Positions 1 to 8,785 of a stretch of DNA of 64,000 bases are shown one piece after another. Made by a program: the position numbers and the translations under genes. The notes below the pieces were generated by a model that saw nothing but the letters and a program-made list of their open reading frames with translations, was not told where the DNA came from and made no database searches. Numbering within the stretch: the first letter of the stretch is position 1; every line of letters begins with the position of its first letter. Source of the DNA: JBHHZJ01 sp046758005 (GTDB lineage: Bacteria > Pseudomonadota > Alphaproteobacteria > Kiloniellales > J153); assembly GCA_046758005.1 (NCBI GenBank), contig JBHHZJ010000002.1, positions 1-64,000 of the forward strand. Direction: 5' to 3'.

Positions 1-1
1 G

Positions 2-346
2 AAGGCGGAGGTGGCGCGGCCCGCCACGCTGCCCGGAAAGGACGGCGCCGGGCCGCAGTCGCTGGTCAGGCAAATCCTGGCCAAGACGGTCCGGGCGAAG
101 CTGTCCCCGGTGCGCGTCTACCGGGGCCTGGAGGCGTCGGACTACGAGGTGATGCCGGAGGTTTCCGCCGTGGAGGCGCAAGTTCGCGCCGCGCCGCCGC
201 CGGCCCGGCCAAGCGAAGCGACGCCCAGGCGGCGCGTTCCGAACGAGCGTGCGCCCGCGCCCGGCCCCGGGCCGGCCATGCTCGCGCCGCCGTTCGGGCC
301 GATCGACCTGTTGAAATCCGGCGGGGGCGCCGGCGGGGGCGACTGA
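2..346 (+). CDS. cpaB: CpaB/RcpC pilus assembly protein, C-terminal part (partial)
   Basis: This is the last 114 codons of a gene that enters from the left edge; no start codon is implied. The visible reading frame contains KLSPVRVYRGLEASDYEV, which resembles the end of the RcpC/CpaB periplasmic region, followed by a Pro/Ala-rich, low-complexity tail of about 60 residues. CpaB proteins are inner-membrane-anchored periplasmic proteins with an SAF domain that work next to the secretin in Flp pilus assembly. The next gene is the secretin CpaC, starting 13 bases downstream, as expected for a tad operon. The assignment rests mostly on this position and the short conserved stretch, because the SAF domain lies outside the window. 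Confidence 0.7.
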   Translation, partial: KAEVARPATLPGKDGAGPQSLVRQILAKTVRAKLSPVRVYRGLEASDYEVMPEVSAVEAQVRAAPPPARPSEATPRRRVPNERAPAPGPGPAMLAPPFGPIDLLKSGGGAGGGD

Positions 347-359
347 GGCGGGAGGAGTC

Positions 360-1835
360 GTGCCGGTGGATCACAAACGCAGGGCGCAGGGCGCAACGGG
401 CGGCGGCTGGGTCCGGGCGGTGCTGCTGAGCGCCGCCGCCTGGGGCCTGGTCCTGGCCGGCGCCGGGTCGGGCTGGGCCCAGGCGCGGCCGGTTGTGCTC
501 AGCGACGACAGCAAGCACGCCGGCGAATTCGTGGTCCCGGTCGACAAGTCCCAGGTCCTGCGCCTCGACGTGCCCTTCGCCGAACTCATGATCGGCAATC
601 CCGAGATCGCCGACGTCATGGCGCTGACCGACCGCTCGATCTACGCGCTGGGCAAGTCCCCCGGCTCCACCAGCCTGATGATCTACGGCCGGGACAAGCG
701 CCTTCTCGCCGTGGTCGACGTGGTGGTCTCGCCCGACATCGAAGGGCTGAAGAAGAAACTGTTCGAACTGCTGCCCGGGGAAGCCGTCGAGGTGCGCGCG
801 CTCAACGGCTCCGTGGTGCTGAGCGGGGCGGTCTCCAGCGCCGGGCGCATGGCCAAGGTCCTGGCGGTGGCCGAGCGCTTCGCGCCCGGACGGGTCACCA
901 ACCTGTTGTCCGTCAAGGGCAGCCAACAGGTGATGCTGAAGGTCCGCTTCGTCGAGGTCTCGCGCACCGCCTTGAAGCGCTTCGGGCTCAACTTCGACAT
1001 TCTCGAGGGCGACTTCTCGTTCACCTCGGGCGATGCGTTCCTGGCCAACCCGGAGGCGCTCGCCGGGGTCAGCGGGTTCACCCTGTCCGGCGAGAGCTTC
1101 GGCGCCGGCCTGTTTTCCGGAACCGTCGGCACCGTCGGCCTGCAGCTTCTCTTCGAGGCCCTCGAGACCAAGGGCATGGCCAAGACGCTGGCCGAGCCCA
1201 ACCTGATTGCCCTGTCCGGCGATACCGCGAGCTTCCTGGCCGGCGGCGAGTTCCCGATCGAGGTGGCGCAGAGCGGCGCCTCGGCCACGGGCGAGGCGGC
1301 GATCACCATCGAGTTCAAGGAGTTCGGCATCTCCCTCTCGTTCACTCCGACGGTCCTGGACGAAGGGCTGATCAACCTGGTGGTGAGCCCCGAGGTCAGC
1401 GCCCTCGACTTCTCGGTGACCGTCAACGGCACCCCCGGCCTGACCACGCGGCGCGCGACCACCACGATCGAGCTGCGCGACGGCCAGGCCTTCGCGATCG
1501 CGGGGCTGCTGCAGGAGGATTTCCAGGACACCGTTCGGCAGGTTCCGCTGCTCGGCGATGTCCCGGTGCTCGGCGCCCTGTTTCGCAGCAGCCAGTTCCA
1601 GCGCAACGAGACCGAGCTCGTCATCATCGTCGAGCCGCACCTGGTCAAGCCGGCCCCGGCCGGGTCGCTGGCAACGCCGATCGACCGCTTCATCCCGCCC
1701 GGAGACCTCGACCTGCTGTTGTTCGGCCGGATCGAGGCGCCCGGCTCCGGCTCATCCCGGAAGCCGGGCAACGCCGCGTTGCACGCGGCCGGGATCGGCG
1801 GCATCGACGGCCGCTTCGGCCACATCATCAAGTAG
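360..1835 (+). CDS. cpaC: CpaC/RcpA outer-membrane secretin of Tad pilus (tad1)
   Basis: A 491-residue secretin that should form the outer-membrane channel for the Flp pilus. Residues 1-42 look like a signal peptide (hydrophobic stretch 20-38, then GWAQA). Residues of about 50-120 match the pilus secretin N-terminal domain (VPVDKSQVLRLDVPFAELMIGNP), about 130-190 a BON-like segment, and about 190-430 the secretin core. The characteristic RRATTTIELRDGQAFAIAGLL and QVPLLGDVPVLGALFRS motifs lie near its end, followed by NETELVIIVEPHLV. The start is GTG, with a GGAGGAG element only two bases upstream, an unusually short spacing. It follows cpaB and precedes a small lipoprotein gene. A second, divergent secretin is encoded at 37504-38919. 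Confidence 0.93.
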   Translation: MPVDHKRRAQGATGGGWVRAVLLSAAAWGLVLAGAGSGWAQARPVVLSDDSKHAGEFVVPVDKSQVLRLDVPFAELMIGNPEIADVMALTDRSIYALGKSPGSTSLMIYGRDKRLLAVVDVVVSPDIEGLKKKLFELLPGEAVEVRALNGSVVLSGAVSSAGRMAKVLAVAERFAPGRVTNLLSVKGSQQVMLKVRFVEVSRTALKRFGLNFDILEGDFSFTSGDAFLANPEALAGVSGFTLSGESFGAGLFSGTVGTVGLQLLFEALETKGMAKTLAEPNLIALSGDTASFLAGGEFPIEVAQSGASATGEAAITIEFKEFGISLSFTPTVLDEGLINLVVSPEVSALDFSVTVNGTPGLTTRRATTTIELRDGQAFAIAGLLQEDFQDTVRQVPLLGDVPVLGALFRSSQFQRNETELVIIVEPHLVKPAPAGSLATPIDRFIPPGDLDLLLFGRIEAPGSGSSRKPGNAALHAAGIGGIDGRFGHIIK

Positions 1836-1843
1836 GGGGCGTG

Positions 1844-2116
1844 ATGAGACCGGCGAGTCCGCTTTACGCACTGGCGGCGCTGCTCGCGGCCACGGCGTGC
1901 GCGAACCGCAACGCCGTACCCTTGGGCGCGGACTTCGGCAACGCCGTGGAGCAGAACACGGCCCGGCAGGTCGTGGATCCACAGCCGGTGACCGCCCGAT
2001 ACGGCGCCCCGGAGCTCGACGGCAAGCGGGCGAAGGTCGTGATCGACCGTTACGAAACCGGCACCGTGATCGCGCCCGAGACGATCGAGACCACCACCTT
2101 CGGGCAGAACAGGTGA
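1844..2116 (+). CDS. Small Tad-locus lipoprotein
   Basis: A 90-residue predicted lipoprotein: the N-terminus MRPASPLYALAALLAATAC carries a lipobox with Cys19. An in-frame GTG at 1841 would add one residue. The mature part (FGNAVEQNTARQVVDPQP, then ...DGKRAKVVIDRYETGTV) resembles small lipoproteins found beside cpaC in alphaproteobacterial tad loci. I do not know a firm function; assisting the secretin, as CpaD does elsewhere, is the likely role. It sits 8 bases after cpaC and 10 bases before tadG, so it is surely part of the operon. No CpaD-type gene is seen in tad1, so this may be its functional stand-in (inference). Confidence 0.65.
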   Translation: MRPASPLYALAALLAATACANRNAVPLGADFGNAVEQNTARQVVDPQPVTARYGAPELDGKRAKVVIDRYETGTVIAPETIETTTFGQNR

Positions 2117-2126
2117 GGGCCTGACG

Positions 2127-3908
2127 ATGCCGCCGCGCCCCGAGGAGCCGAAGTCGCCATGCGGTGCGTGGTGCACGCTGGTTCGCCGGCAGGAGGGTGC
2201 CGTGGCGCTGATCCTGGCGGTGGTCTTGGCCGGCTTGGTCGGGACGACGGCGCTGGTCTTCGACCTTGGCCGGGCCTGGAACCTGGGAACCGAGCTGCAG
2301 ACCGCGGTGGACGCCGCGGCCCTGGCCGGGGCCACTCAGCTCGACGGCAAGCCCGGCGCGCGTGTCCGCGCGGTCCAGGCGGCCACGGGCGATCTGGCGC
2401 GCAACGGCCAGATCTTCGCCAACGCTTCCGGGCCTGGCCCCGTGACCTACAGCGCCGCGTTCGCCTGCGCCGGCGACGGCTGCGCCATGACCAACGAGAA
2501 CTTCCGTTTTTTCGCCGGCCTGGACCCGCGAAGCGATGCGCTGAGCGACGCCGAGGCGCGCTTCATCGAGGTGAGCGCGAGCAGGACCGTCCGATTCGCC
2601 TTCGCCGGTCTGCTCGGCGCGGCGACCTCCGCGGCGCCGGGCGCGCGAGCCGTCGCCGGTTGGGAGCGGTTCGCCTGCGGCTACGCCGCCCTGCTGATGT
2701 GCAACCCGGACGAGCCGGCGGGAAATCGCGACCTGCGCCGCGATTTCGCGCTCGCGCGCCACGTCGGCAAGGGGATCACCCTGAAGCACGGCAGCGGCGG
2801 GCGGCCGGCGCCGGGCGAGTTCATCTGGCTGGCGGCCGTGACCTGCGACCCGGCGAGCGATACCTGCGCCGCCGCAAAGGGCGCCGAGGCCGTGCGCGAC
2901 GCGCCCGGTCGCGTCGTCCCGCCGCAGGCCTGCCTCGGCGGCGCGGTCGCGGCGCAGCCCGCGGCCATCGCCGCGGTCGCCGAATTCCTGAACATGCGCA
3001 TGGACATCTATCCGAAGGGCGGGGCCAGGGATTTCGCCGACGATCCGGACTATCAGCCCAGCCCGAACTTCCTCACCGGCCTGGTCCCGGACCCCGCCGC
3101 GGTTCTGTCCGTCCCGGCGAGCGGCCTCGGGACCGGGCCGGCGGAGGTCGTGGAAACGCTCGCGGCGTGCGATTTCGACGCGGCGGCGGGCGGACGGAAC
3201 GGAGCGTTGCGGGTCCCGGACCATCCGTTCCTGGGCCCCGGCCGGCACGCGCCGAACGGGGCCGAGCCGCTCGACCACATGGGCTATCCGCGCGACAACT
3301 GCGCCTATCCGGAGGCGAGCGGGACCGCGCCGCCCGACAACTGCATCCTCGCGCCGCCCGCGGATGCGGGCCTCGCCGGTGGAAGCCCCTTGGGCACGGG
3401 GCTGTGGGACCTCGAGGCCTACATGGCGCACCACCACCCGGCTGTGTCCTTCACCACGTCGCGGTTCAACGTTTGCCCCGCTGCGGGCTGCCGCATCGGC
3501 GCGGACGGGACCGTGGACCTCGACGGCGACGGGCGGCTGAGCCGTTGGGAGGTCTATAGCTGGGAGAAGCGCGGCCATCCGCCGAAATTCGGCCGGCCGC
3601 AGTGCTTCGGCGGCGGGCAGGCGCCCTTGCCGCAACCGCCGGCCGGTGCGCCCGGCGTGCCCGACCGCCGCCTGCTGGGTGCGCTGGTGGCCAACTGTCG
3701 CGCCCTTGCGGCCGCCTTCGGCGGCGTCGGCAAGAGCGGCGGCGAGCCGCTGCCGCTGGCCGGGACCGACCCGGCGGTCAACCTGTTCCTGACCGAGGCC
3801 GTGGGCGAACTCGCCGCGGACGCCTTCTACGCCGAGATCGTCGCTCCGGCCGCCCTCGATGAGGCGGGCGCGCTCGGCGTGCGCGACCGCATCGTCCTCT
3901 ACGAGTGA
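2127..3908 (+). CDS. tadG: TadG-like pilus-associated protein with an EF-hand-type loop
   Basis: A 593-residue protein. Residues of about 25-75 form the TadG/TadE-like N-terminal module: a basic/Glu stretch, one membrane helix (GAVALILAVVLAGLVGTTALVFDLG) and the typical TAVDAAALAGATQL segment. The rest is a large, Cys-containing periplasmic region without the vWA domain seen in some TadG proteins. Residues 464-475 (DLDGDGRLSRWE) fit the canonical 12-residue EF-hand calcium loop, with acidic residues at 1, 3 and 5, Gly at 6 and Glu at 12. TadG-type proteins are minor pilins or surface-associated partners of the Tad system. It is followed directly by two tadE-like genes. The calcium site is inferred from the motif only. 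Confidence 0.8.
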   Translation: MPPRPEEPKSPCGAWCTLVRRQEGAVALILAVVLAGLVGTTALVFDLGRAWNLGTELQTAVDAAALAGATQLDGKPGARVRAVQAATGDLARNGQIFANASGPGPVTYSAAFACAGDGCAMTNENFRFFAGLDPRSDALSDAEARFIEVSASRTVRFAFAGLLGAATSAAPGARAVAGWERFACGYAALLMCNPDEPAGNRDLRRDFALARHVGKGITLKHGSGGRPAPGEFIWLAAVTCDPASDTCAAAKGAEAVRDAPGRVVPPQACLGGAVAAQPAAIAAVAEFLNMRMDIYPKGGARDFADDPDYQPSPNFLTGLVPDPAAVLSVPASGLGTGPAEVVETLAACDFDAAAGGRNGALRVPDHPFLGPGRHAPNGAEPLDHMGYPRDNCAYPEASGTAPPDNCILAPPADAGLAGGSPLGTGLWDLEAYMAHHHPAVSFTTSRFNVCPAAGCRIGADGTVDLDGDGRLSRWEVYSWEKRGHPPKFGRPQCFGGGQAPLPQPPAGAPGVPDRRLLGALVANCRALAAAFGGVGKSGGEPLPLAGTDPAVNLFLTEAVGELAADAFYAEIVAPAALDEAGALGVRDRIVLYE

Positions 3909-3913
3909 CGGCC

Positions 3914-4477
3914 ATGAGGCGGGTGGCGGGCGTGCCGGGAGTGCGGTTGTGGACGGCGAGGCAAGGCGTCGCCGCGGTCGAGTTCGTGCTCGTGCTGCCG
4001 CTGCTGCTCGTGCTGCTCGCGCTTGTCGTGGACGCGGGCCGTCTGCTGGCCGACTACCACGCAGTGTCCAAGAGCGTGCGCGACGCAACGCGATATTTGT
4101 CCAGGGCCGAAGGCGGCGCGGGGGGCCTCGGCCTCGATTGCGCCACGCGGTCGGTCGATCCTGCTTCGCAGGAGGTCCGGAACGCGCGGCGCCTGGCGAT
4201 GACGGGCCGAATCGACGGCGACCCGGCGCGCGAACCCTTGGTGGCGGGCTGGACCGCGACGGCGCTCAGCGAATCGGCGACGGGGATCAGGATCTCGGTG
4301 GAGTGCGCCGACAACGCGGCGAACGGACTGCGCGGGCTGTACGACGGCGCGGCGCGCGTCCCCGGCGTCGTCGTCTCCGCCAGCGTGCCGTTCCGCTTCA
4401 CCCTGGGCCGCCTCGTGCGGCTCGGGCCGAGCCTGACGTTCACCGTCCGGCGCAAGATGGCGCACACGGGGACATAA
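3914..4477 (+). CDS. tadE: TadE-like minor pseudopilin (tad1, first)
   Basis: A 187-residue protein with a TadE-like N-terminus: RQGVAAVEFVLVLPLLLVLLALVVDAGRLL, a pilin-like transmembrane helix with the conserved Glu in AVEFVLVLP. The remainder is periplasmic. TadE-type pseudopilins are processed by the TadV/CpaA peptidase and are needed for Flp pilus assembly. An in-frame GTG at 3905 overlaps the tadG stop; I chose the ATG at 3914, but both fit. The gene ends 14 bases before the second tadE-like gene. Confidence 0.82.
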   Translation: MRRVAGVPGVRLWTARQGVAAVEFVLVLPLLLVLLALVVDAGRLLADYHAVSKSVRDATRYLSRAEGGAGGLGLDCATRSVDPASQEVRNARRLAMTGRIDGDPAREPLVAGWTATALSESATGIRISVECADNAANGLRGLYDGAARVPGVVVSASVPFRFTLGRLVRLGPSLTFTVRRKMAHTGT

Positions 4478-4491
4478 GAGGGGCCGGGTCG

Positions 4492-5091
4492 ATGGTCATG
4501 CGGCGCCGTGGATTGGCTTGCGACGGCCGGGGCACCTCCTCGGTGGAGTTCGCCGCGGTCGCGTTCGTCTTCCTTCTGGCGGTCCTCGGCGTGGTCGATT
4601 TCGGCCGCGCCCTGTGGGAATGGAACGCCGCGGCGAAGGCAACGCAGGCCGGCGTCCGCTACGCCGTGGTCAGCGACCTCGCGGCGCGCAACCTGCGCAC
4701 GCTCGACGGGACGCGGTTCGCGCCCATCGGGATGCCGGTGCCGGCCGCATCCGTCTCGCCGAACCCCACCGTGTGCGCGATCGAAGGCTGCGGCCCGGGT
4801 CTGCGCACCTTGGACGCGGCCGTCTTGGACGCGACCGCCTTCGGCCGGATCGTGGCGCGGATGCGGGCGCACGACCCGCGCATTGGTGCGGACAACGTGG
4901 TGGTGGAGTACCGCCACGTCGGGCTCGGCTTGGCGGGCAACCCGGCCGGGCCGGACATCGATCCCGTGGTGACCGTGCGGCTGCGCGACATGCGGTTCGA
5001 ATTCATGGCCCTCGCGTTGCTCCGGCTGCCGCCGATCGAGATGCCGGAGTTCAGGGCGACCCTGACGGGGGAGGACGGGCGTGGGGTTTAG
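4492..5091 (+). CDS. TadE-like minor pseudopilin (tad1, second)
   Basis: A 199-residue TadE-family protein: GRGTSSVEFAAVAFVFLLAVLGVVDFGRALWEWNAAAKATQAGVRYAVV shows the pilin-like helix with Glu at the expected position and the adjoining amphipathic helix. The open frame extends far upstream through the previous gene, but the ATG at 4492 is preceded by GAGGGG at a good distance and begins where the family homology begins; a second ATG lies at 4498. It may act as the TadF partner of the upstream TadE; many tad loci carry such a pair. The gene ends 12 bases before cpaE. Confidence 0.8.
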   Translation: MVMRRRGLACDGRGTSSVEFAAVAFVFLLAVLGVVDFGRALWEWNAAAKATQAGVRYAVVSDLAARNLRTLDGTRFAPIGMPVPAASVSPNPTVCAIEGCGPGLRTLDAAVLDATAFGRIVARMRAHDPRIGADNVVVEYRHVGLGLAGNPAGPDIDPVVTVRLRDMRFEFMALALLRLPPIEMPEFRATLTGEDGRGV

Positions 5092-5103
5092 GAACTGCGT
5101 GAT

Positions 5104-6315
5104 ATGGCGCCGGCGGGGCTCATGAACGTCATCGCCGTGATGCGCTCGAGCGCCTCCGGCGCGGCCTTGCGCTCGGCGTGCGCCGGCGTCAACGGCGCGC
5201 GGGTGAACCTGCACCTCGGTACGCTCGCCGAGGTCATGGGCGAGATCCCCGCCGTGCGCGATCCGGACGTCCTGCTCGTCGAGGTCGATCCGCGCGACGC
5301 CGGGGAAATGGCGCGTCTTCAATCCATCCTGCGGGCGCGGTTTCCGGCGGTCCCGGTGGTCGCGACCGCGGCCGAGGCGAGCCTCCAGGACATCCGCCAG
5401 CTCATGCGCCTCGGTGTGGTCGACTTCGTGCCCCAGCCGATCCAGCGCACCGATCTCGCCGGCGCCCTCGATTACGCCGCCAGCGTCCGCCAGGGCGCCC
5501 GCGAGCCGGGGCCGGCGCTCGGCCAAACGATCGGTTTCATGAAGGCCGGCGGCGGCGTCGGGGCGACGACGCTGGCGGTGCAATCGGCCTGCGCCCTGGC
5601 GGCGCGCGCCAAGCCGTCGGGGCGCAGCGTCTGCCTGCTCGACCTCGACGTCCAGTTCGGTGCCGCGGCGCTTTACCTGGACCTCGACGATCGGGTCGGT
5701 CTGACCGACCTCCTCGAGGCGCCCGAGCGTCTCGACGGAGAGCTCCTGCGCAGCGTCATGGGCCGCCACGACAGCGGCCTGGACGTCCTGGCCGCGCCGC
5801 GCGAGGTCGTGGCGCTCGATTCGCTGACGCCGGAATTCGTGGCCGGATGCCTGGACCTGGCGCGGCGCGCGTACGCGACGGTCGTCGTCGATCTCCCCAT
5901 GGCGTGGACGCCCTGGTCCCACAACGCGGTGCAGTGCTGCGACCTCGTGGTCCTGGTCACCCAGCTCACGGTCGCCGGGATCCGCCAGGCCAAGCGCCAG
6001 CTCGAGACGATGCAGGCGCACGGCCTGCAAGACGTGCCGGTGCGCCTCGCGCTCAACCGCTACCGCAAGGGCTGGGGTCGGAGCGCCCGCCTCAAGGAGG
6101 CCGAACGGGCGCTCGGCCGCCGGTTCGATCATTTCGTGCCGAGCGACTTCAAGATCGTGAGCGAGGCGATCAACCAGGGCGTTCCTCTGAGCAGGGTCAG
6201 GAAGAGGTCCAAGGTGGAGATCGGCGTTCACGAGCTGCTCGACGGCCTGGCAAGGGCGCTCGCCGGCGGGCGGGACGCCGGCGCGGCTCCGCGCCTGGCG
6301 ACCGGGCGCGGATAG
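5104..6315 (+). CDS. cpaE: CpaE/TadZ ParA-like pilus localisation ATPase (tad1)
   Basis: A 403-residue protein of the TadZ/CpaE family, thought to position the pilus machine at the pole. The first 130 residues form an atypical receiver-like domain (DVLLVEVDPRD..., DFVPQPIQRTDL). A MinD/ParA-type ATPase domain follows, with the P-loop variant KAGGGVGATT near residue 145, then LLDLDVQFGAAALYLDL and VVVDLPMAW. An internal ATG at 5122 is an alternative start. It lies between tadE and cpaF, the usual order. The second locus has its own CpaE at 35542-36780, with a different sequence around the P-loop. Confidence 0.9.
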   Translation: MAPAGLMNVIAVMRSSASGAALRSACAGVNGARVNLHLGTLAEVMGEIPAVRDPDVLLVEVDPRDAGEMARLQSILRARFPAVPVVATAAEASLQDIRQLMRLGVVDFVPQPIQRTDLAGALDYAASVRQGAREPGPALGQTIGFMKAGGGVGATTLAVQSACALAARAKPSGRSVCLLDLDVQFGAAALYLDLDDRVGLTDLLEAPERLDGELLRSVMGRHDSGLDVLAAPREVVALDSLTPEFVAGCLDLARRAYATVVVDLPMAWTPWSHNAVQCCDLVVLVTQLTVAGIRQAKRQLETMQAHGLQDVPVRLALNRYRKGWGRSARLKEAERALGRRFDHFVPSDFKIVSEAINQGVPLSRVRKRSKVEIGVHELLDGLARALAGGRDAGAAPRLATGRG

Positions 6316-6335
6316 CGGGCAGGGGGCCGGGGCAA

Positions 6336-7754
6336 GTGTTCTTCCGCGTGACCGACGAGCCCGACAAGGCGGCGACCGGGTCCGTGATCGTGCGCACCGT
6401 GGCGAACGAGGCGACGTTGGTGAAGACGGGCGAGGCCGGGCCTCCCGCCGTTTGGCCGCCGCGTGCGGCCGGCGGGATCGCGCCGCGCTACACCGAGTTG
6501 AAGATGTCGTTGCACCGGCGCCTGCTCGACATGCTCAACCTTTCGGTCATCGACAAGATGGAGCCGGAGGAGTTCCGCCGCGAGATCGGCGAGATCGTCC
6601 GCGAGCTGCTGGTCGAAGAGAACACGCCGCTCAACCTGCTCGAACGCACCCAGCTCGTCGACGACATCCTGGACGAACTGCTCGGCCTCGGCCCGCTCGA
6701 GCCGCTGCTCAAGGACGACACGGTGAGCGACATCCTGGTCAACACCTGCCGGCAGGTCTTCGTCGAGCGCGACGGCCACCTGGAGATGACTCCGGTTCAG
6801 TTCAAGGACGACCGACATCTGCTGCGGATCATCGACAAGATCGTCTCCGCCGTCGGCCGGCGGGTCGACGAGTCGCAGCCGATGGTGGACGCGCGGCTGG
6901 GCGACGGCTCGCGCGTCAATGCGATCATCCCTCCGCTGGCCGTCGACGGACCGCTGCTGTCGATCCGCAAGTTCGCCAAGAGCGCCATCGACATAGACCG
7001 GCTGGTGGCGCTCGGAGCATTTCCGCCGCAGGTCGCCGAGCTGCTCACCGGCATCGTGCGTTGCCGGCGCAACGTCGTGATCTCGGGCGGCACCGGGACC
7101 GGCAAGACGACCCTGTTGAACGCCATGTCGGCCTTCATCGACGGCCGCGAGCGGATCGTCACCATCGAGGACGCGGCCGAGCTCCAGCTCCAGCAGATCC
7201 ACGTGGCGCGCCTGGAGACCCGCCCCGCCAACGTCGAGGGCAAGGGCGAGGTGACGCAACGCGATCTGGTCAGGAACGCGCTGCGCATGCGCCCGGACCG
7301 GATCGTCGTCGGCGAGGTGCGCGCCGGCGAGGCCTTCGACATGCTGCAGGCGATGAACACGGGCCACGAGGGCTCGATGACCACGATCCACGCCAACTCG
7401 TGCCGTGACGCCCTGCTCCGCCTGGAGCAGATGATCGGCATGACCGGGCTCGACCTGCCGCCCCGGACCATGCGCGGCCAGATCGCCTCGGCGCTGCACG
7501 TGGTTATCCAGCTCGAGCGCATGAGCGACGGCCGGCGGCGGCTGATCAGCCTGAGCGAGATCACCGGCATGGAAAGCGACGTCGTGACCATGCACGAGAT
7601 CTTCGGGTTCCGCCGCCTCGGGACCGACCGGGACGGCACGATCCGGGGCGAATTCGTCGCCACGGGCATCCGGCCCAAGTTCATGCGCGAGTTCGACACC
7701 CGGGGAATCGAAGCCTCGCCCGACATCTTCGAGCCGAACCGGCCGCTCGGATAG
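6336..7754 (+). CDS. cpaF: CpaF/TadA secretion ATPase (tad1)
   Basis: A 472-residue type II/IV secretion ATPase that should power Flp pilus extension and retraction. The N-terminal helical part (LLVEENTPLNLLERTQLVDDILDELLGLGPLEPLL) is typical of CpaF. The P-loop SGGTGTGKTTLLNAM lies near residues 250-262, followed by IVTIEDAAELQL, the Asp/Arg-box region and GHEGSMTTIHANS. The start is the GTG at 6336 with an AGGGGG element upstream; the frame is open further back but has no homology there. It lies 20 bases after cpaE and 8 bases before tadB. Confidence 0.95.
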   Translation: MFFRVTDEPDKAATGSVIVRTVANEATLVKTGEAGPPAVWPPRAAGGIAPRYTELKMSLHRRLLDMLNLSVIDKMEPEEFRREIGEIVRELLVEENTPLNLLERTQLVDDILDELLGLGPLEPLLKDDTVSDILVNTCRQVFVERDGHLEMTPVQFKDDRHLLRIIDKIVSAVGRRVDESQPMVDARLGDGSRVNAIIPPLAVDGPLLSIRKFAKSAIDIDRLVALGAFPPQVAELLTGIVRCRRNVVISGGTGTGKTTLLNAMSAFIDGRERIVTIEDAAELQLQQIHVARLETRPANVEGKGEVTQRDLVRNALRMRPDRIVVGEVRAGEAFDMLQAMNTGHEGSMTTIHANSCRDALLRLEQMIGMTGLDLPPRTMRGQIASALHVVIQLERMSDGRRRLISLSEITGMESDVVTMHEIFGFRRLGTDRDGTIRGEFVATGIRPKFMREFDTRGIEASPDIFEPNRPLG

Positions 7755-7762
7755 GCGCGATC

Positions 7763-8764
7763 ATGTCCCTCGACCCGCTCGTCCTGTTCTACGGCGCGGT
7801 CTTCCTCGCGGTGCTGCTGCTGGTGCAGGGCCTGTACGTCCTCTACGCCGACCGCCGCGCCGGGCGCGAGGCCGTCAACCGCCGGATGCGCATGTTGGCC
7901 TCCCGAGCTTCGACCCATGAGGTCTTCGAGACCTTGCGGCGCAGGCCGAGGGACCGCTCGGGCGTGTTCGGCCCGCTCGCCAGCGCCGGCCGGCGGCTCG
8001 ACCGGGTGATCCGGCACGCCGGTCTGCCCCTGTCGGTGCGCCGCGTCCTGGCGGTCATGGCGGGGCTGTCGCTGACGGCTTTTTTTGCGTCGGTGGCCCT
8101 GCTCATGGCGCCGGGCCGCGCCGGTCCCGGCGGGCCGGCCGCGCTCGCGCTGGCGCTCGCCGCTTCCCTCGGCCTCGGCGTCGTGGCGCCGATCTTCTAT
8201 CTGAAACACCGGAAATCGAGACGCCTGGGCCTGTTCGTGGAGCAGCTTCCCGAGGCGCTCGACGTCATGGTGCGCAGCCTGCGCGCCGGACATCCGGTGA
8301 GCGCGGCGATGGCCATGGTGGCCCGGGAGCTGCCCGATCCCATCGGCACGGAATTCGCCATCGTGGTGGATGAGATGACTTACGGGCTGGACCTGCGGGA
8401 CGCGTTGGCGAATCTGGCCCGGCGCGTCGATCTCGACGATCTGCGTTACGTCGTGGTGGCGATCAACATCCAGCACGACACCGGCGGCAACCTCGCGGAA
8501 ATTCTCCACGGCCTGGCCATGCTCATCCGCGCGCGCTTCCGCCTGGCCAAGAAGATCCGGGCCCTGTCGGCCGAGGCGCGCCTGTCCGCGAAGATGCTGG
8601 CGGCCATGCCGTTCGTCTTCGGCGGCCTGGTCTTCGCGGCGAACCCCGGCTTCTACCTGGAGGTCGCGGACGATCCGCTGTTTCTTCCGGTGCTCGGCCT
8701 CGCCTTCGCCCTCGAGGGTCTGGGCGTCTACATCATGCGCCGGTTGGTCCGGTTCCGGATTTGA
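7763..8764 (+). CDS. tadB: TadB inner-membrane platform protein (tad1)
   Basis: A 333-residue type II secretion F-domain protein. A membrane helix opens the protein (LVLFYGAVFLAVLLLVQGLYVLY), two more lie near residues 95-150, and the F-domain carries EQLPEALDVMVRSLRAGHPVSAAM...ELPDPIGTEFAIVVDEMTYGLDLRDALANLARR, with a terminal helix pair after residue 270. TadB pairs with TadC in the inner-membrane platform on which CpaF acts. The start ATG lies 8 bases after the cpaF stop. Confidence 0.93.
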   Translation: MSLDPLVLFYGAVFLAVLLLVQGLYVLYADRRAGREAVNRRMRMLASRASTHEVFETLRRRPRDRSGVFGPLASAGRRLDRVIRHAGLPLSVRRVLAVMAGLSLTAFFASVALLMAPGRAGPGGPAALALALAASLGLGVVAPIFYLKHRKSRRLGLFVEQLPEALDVMVRSLRAGHPVSAAMAMVARELPDPIGTEFAIVVDEMTYGLDLRDALANLARRVDLDDLRYVVVAINIQHDTGGNLAEILHGLAMLIRARFRLAKKIRALSAEARLSAKMLAAMPFVFGGLVFAANPGFYLEVADDPLFLPVLGLAFALEGLGVYIMRRLVRFRI

Positions 8765-8785
8765 GCGGCGGGGGAGGTCGGCGGC

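Noticed and set aside
2127..3908. vWA domain in the tad1 TadG
   Set aside because: No DxSxS MIDAS motif was found; the only metal-site motif is the EF-hand-like loop.
66..4088. Very long minus-strand open frames opposite tad1 (up to 778 codons)
   Set aside because: They are mirror frames of G+C-rich genes, rich in Arg/Gly/Ala/His with no family motifs, while the plus-strand frames encode clear Tad proteins.
3859..4491. Upstream extension of the second tadE-like gene
   Set aside because: The extension overlaps tadG and the first tadE almost entirely, is Arg-rich and lacks homology; the ATG at 4492 has a ribosome site.
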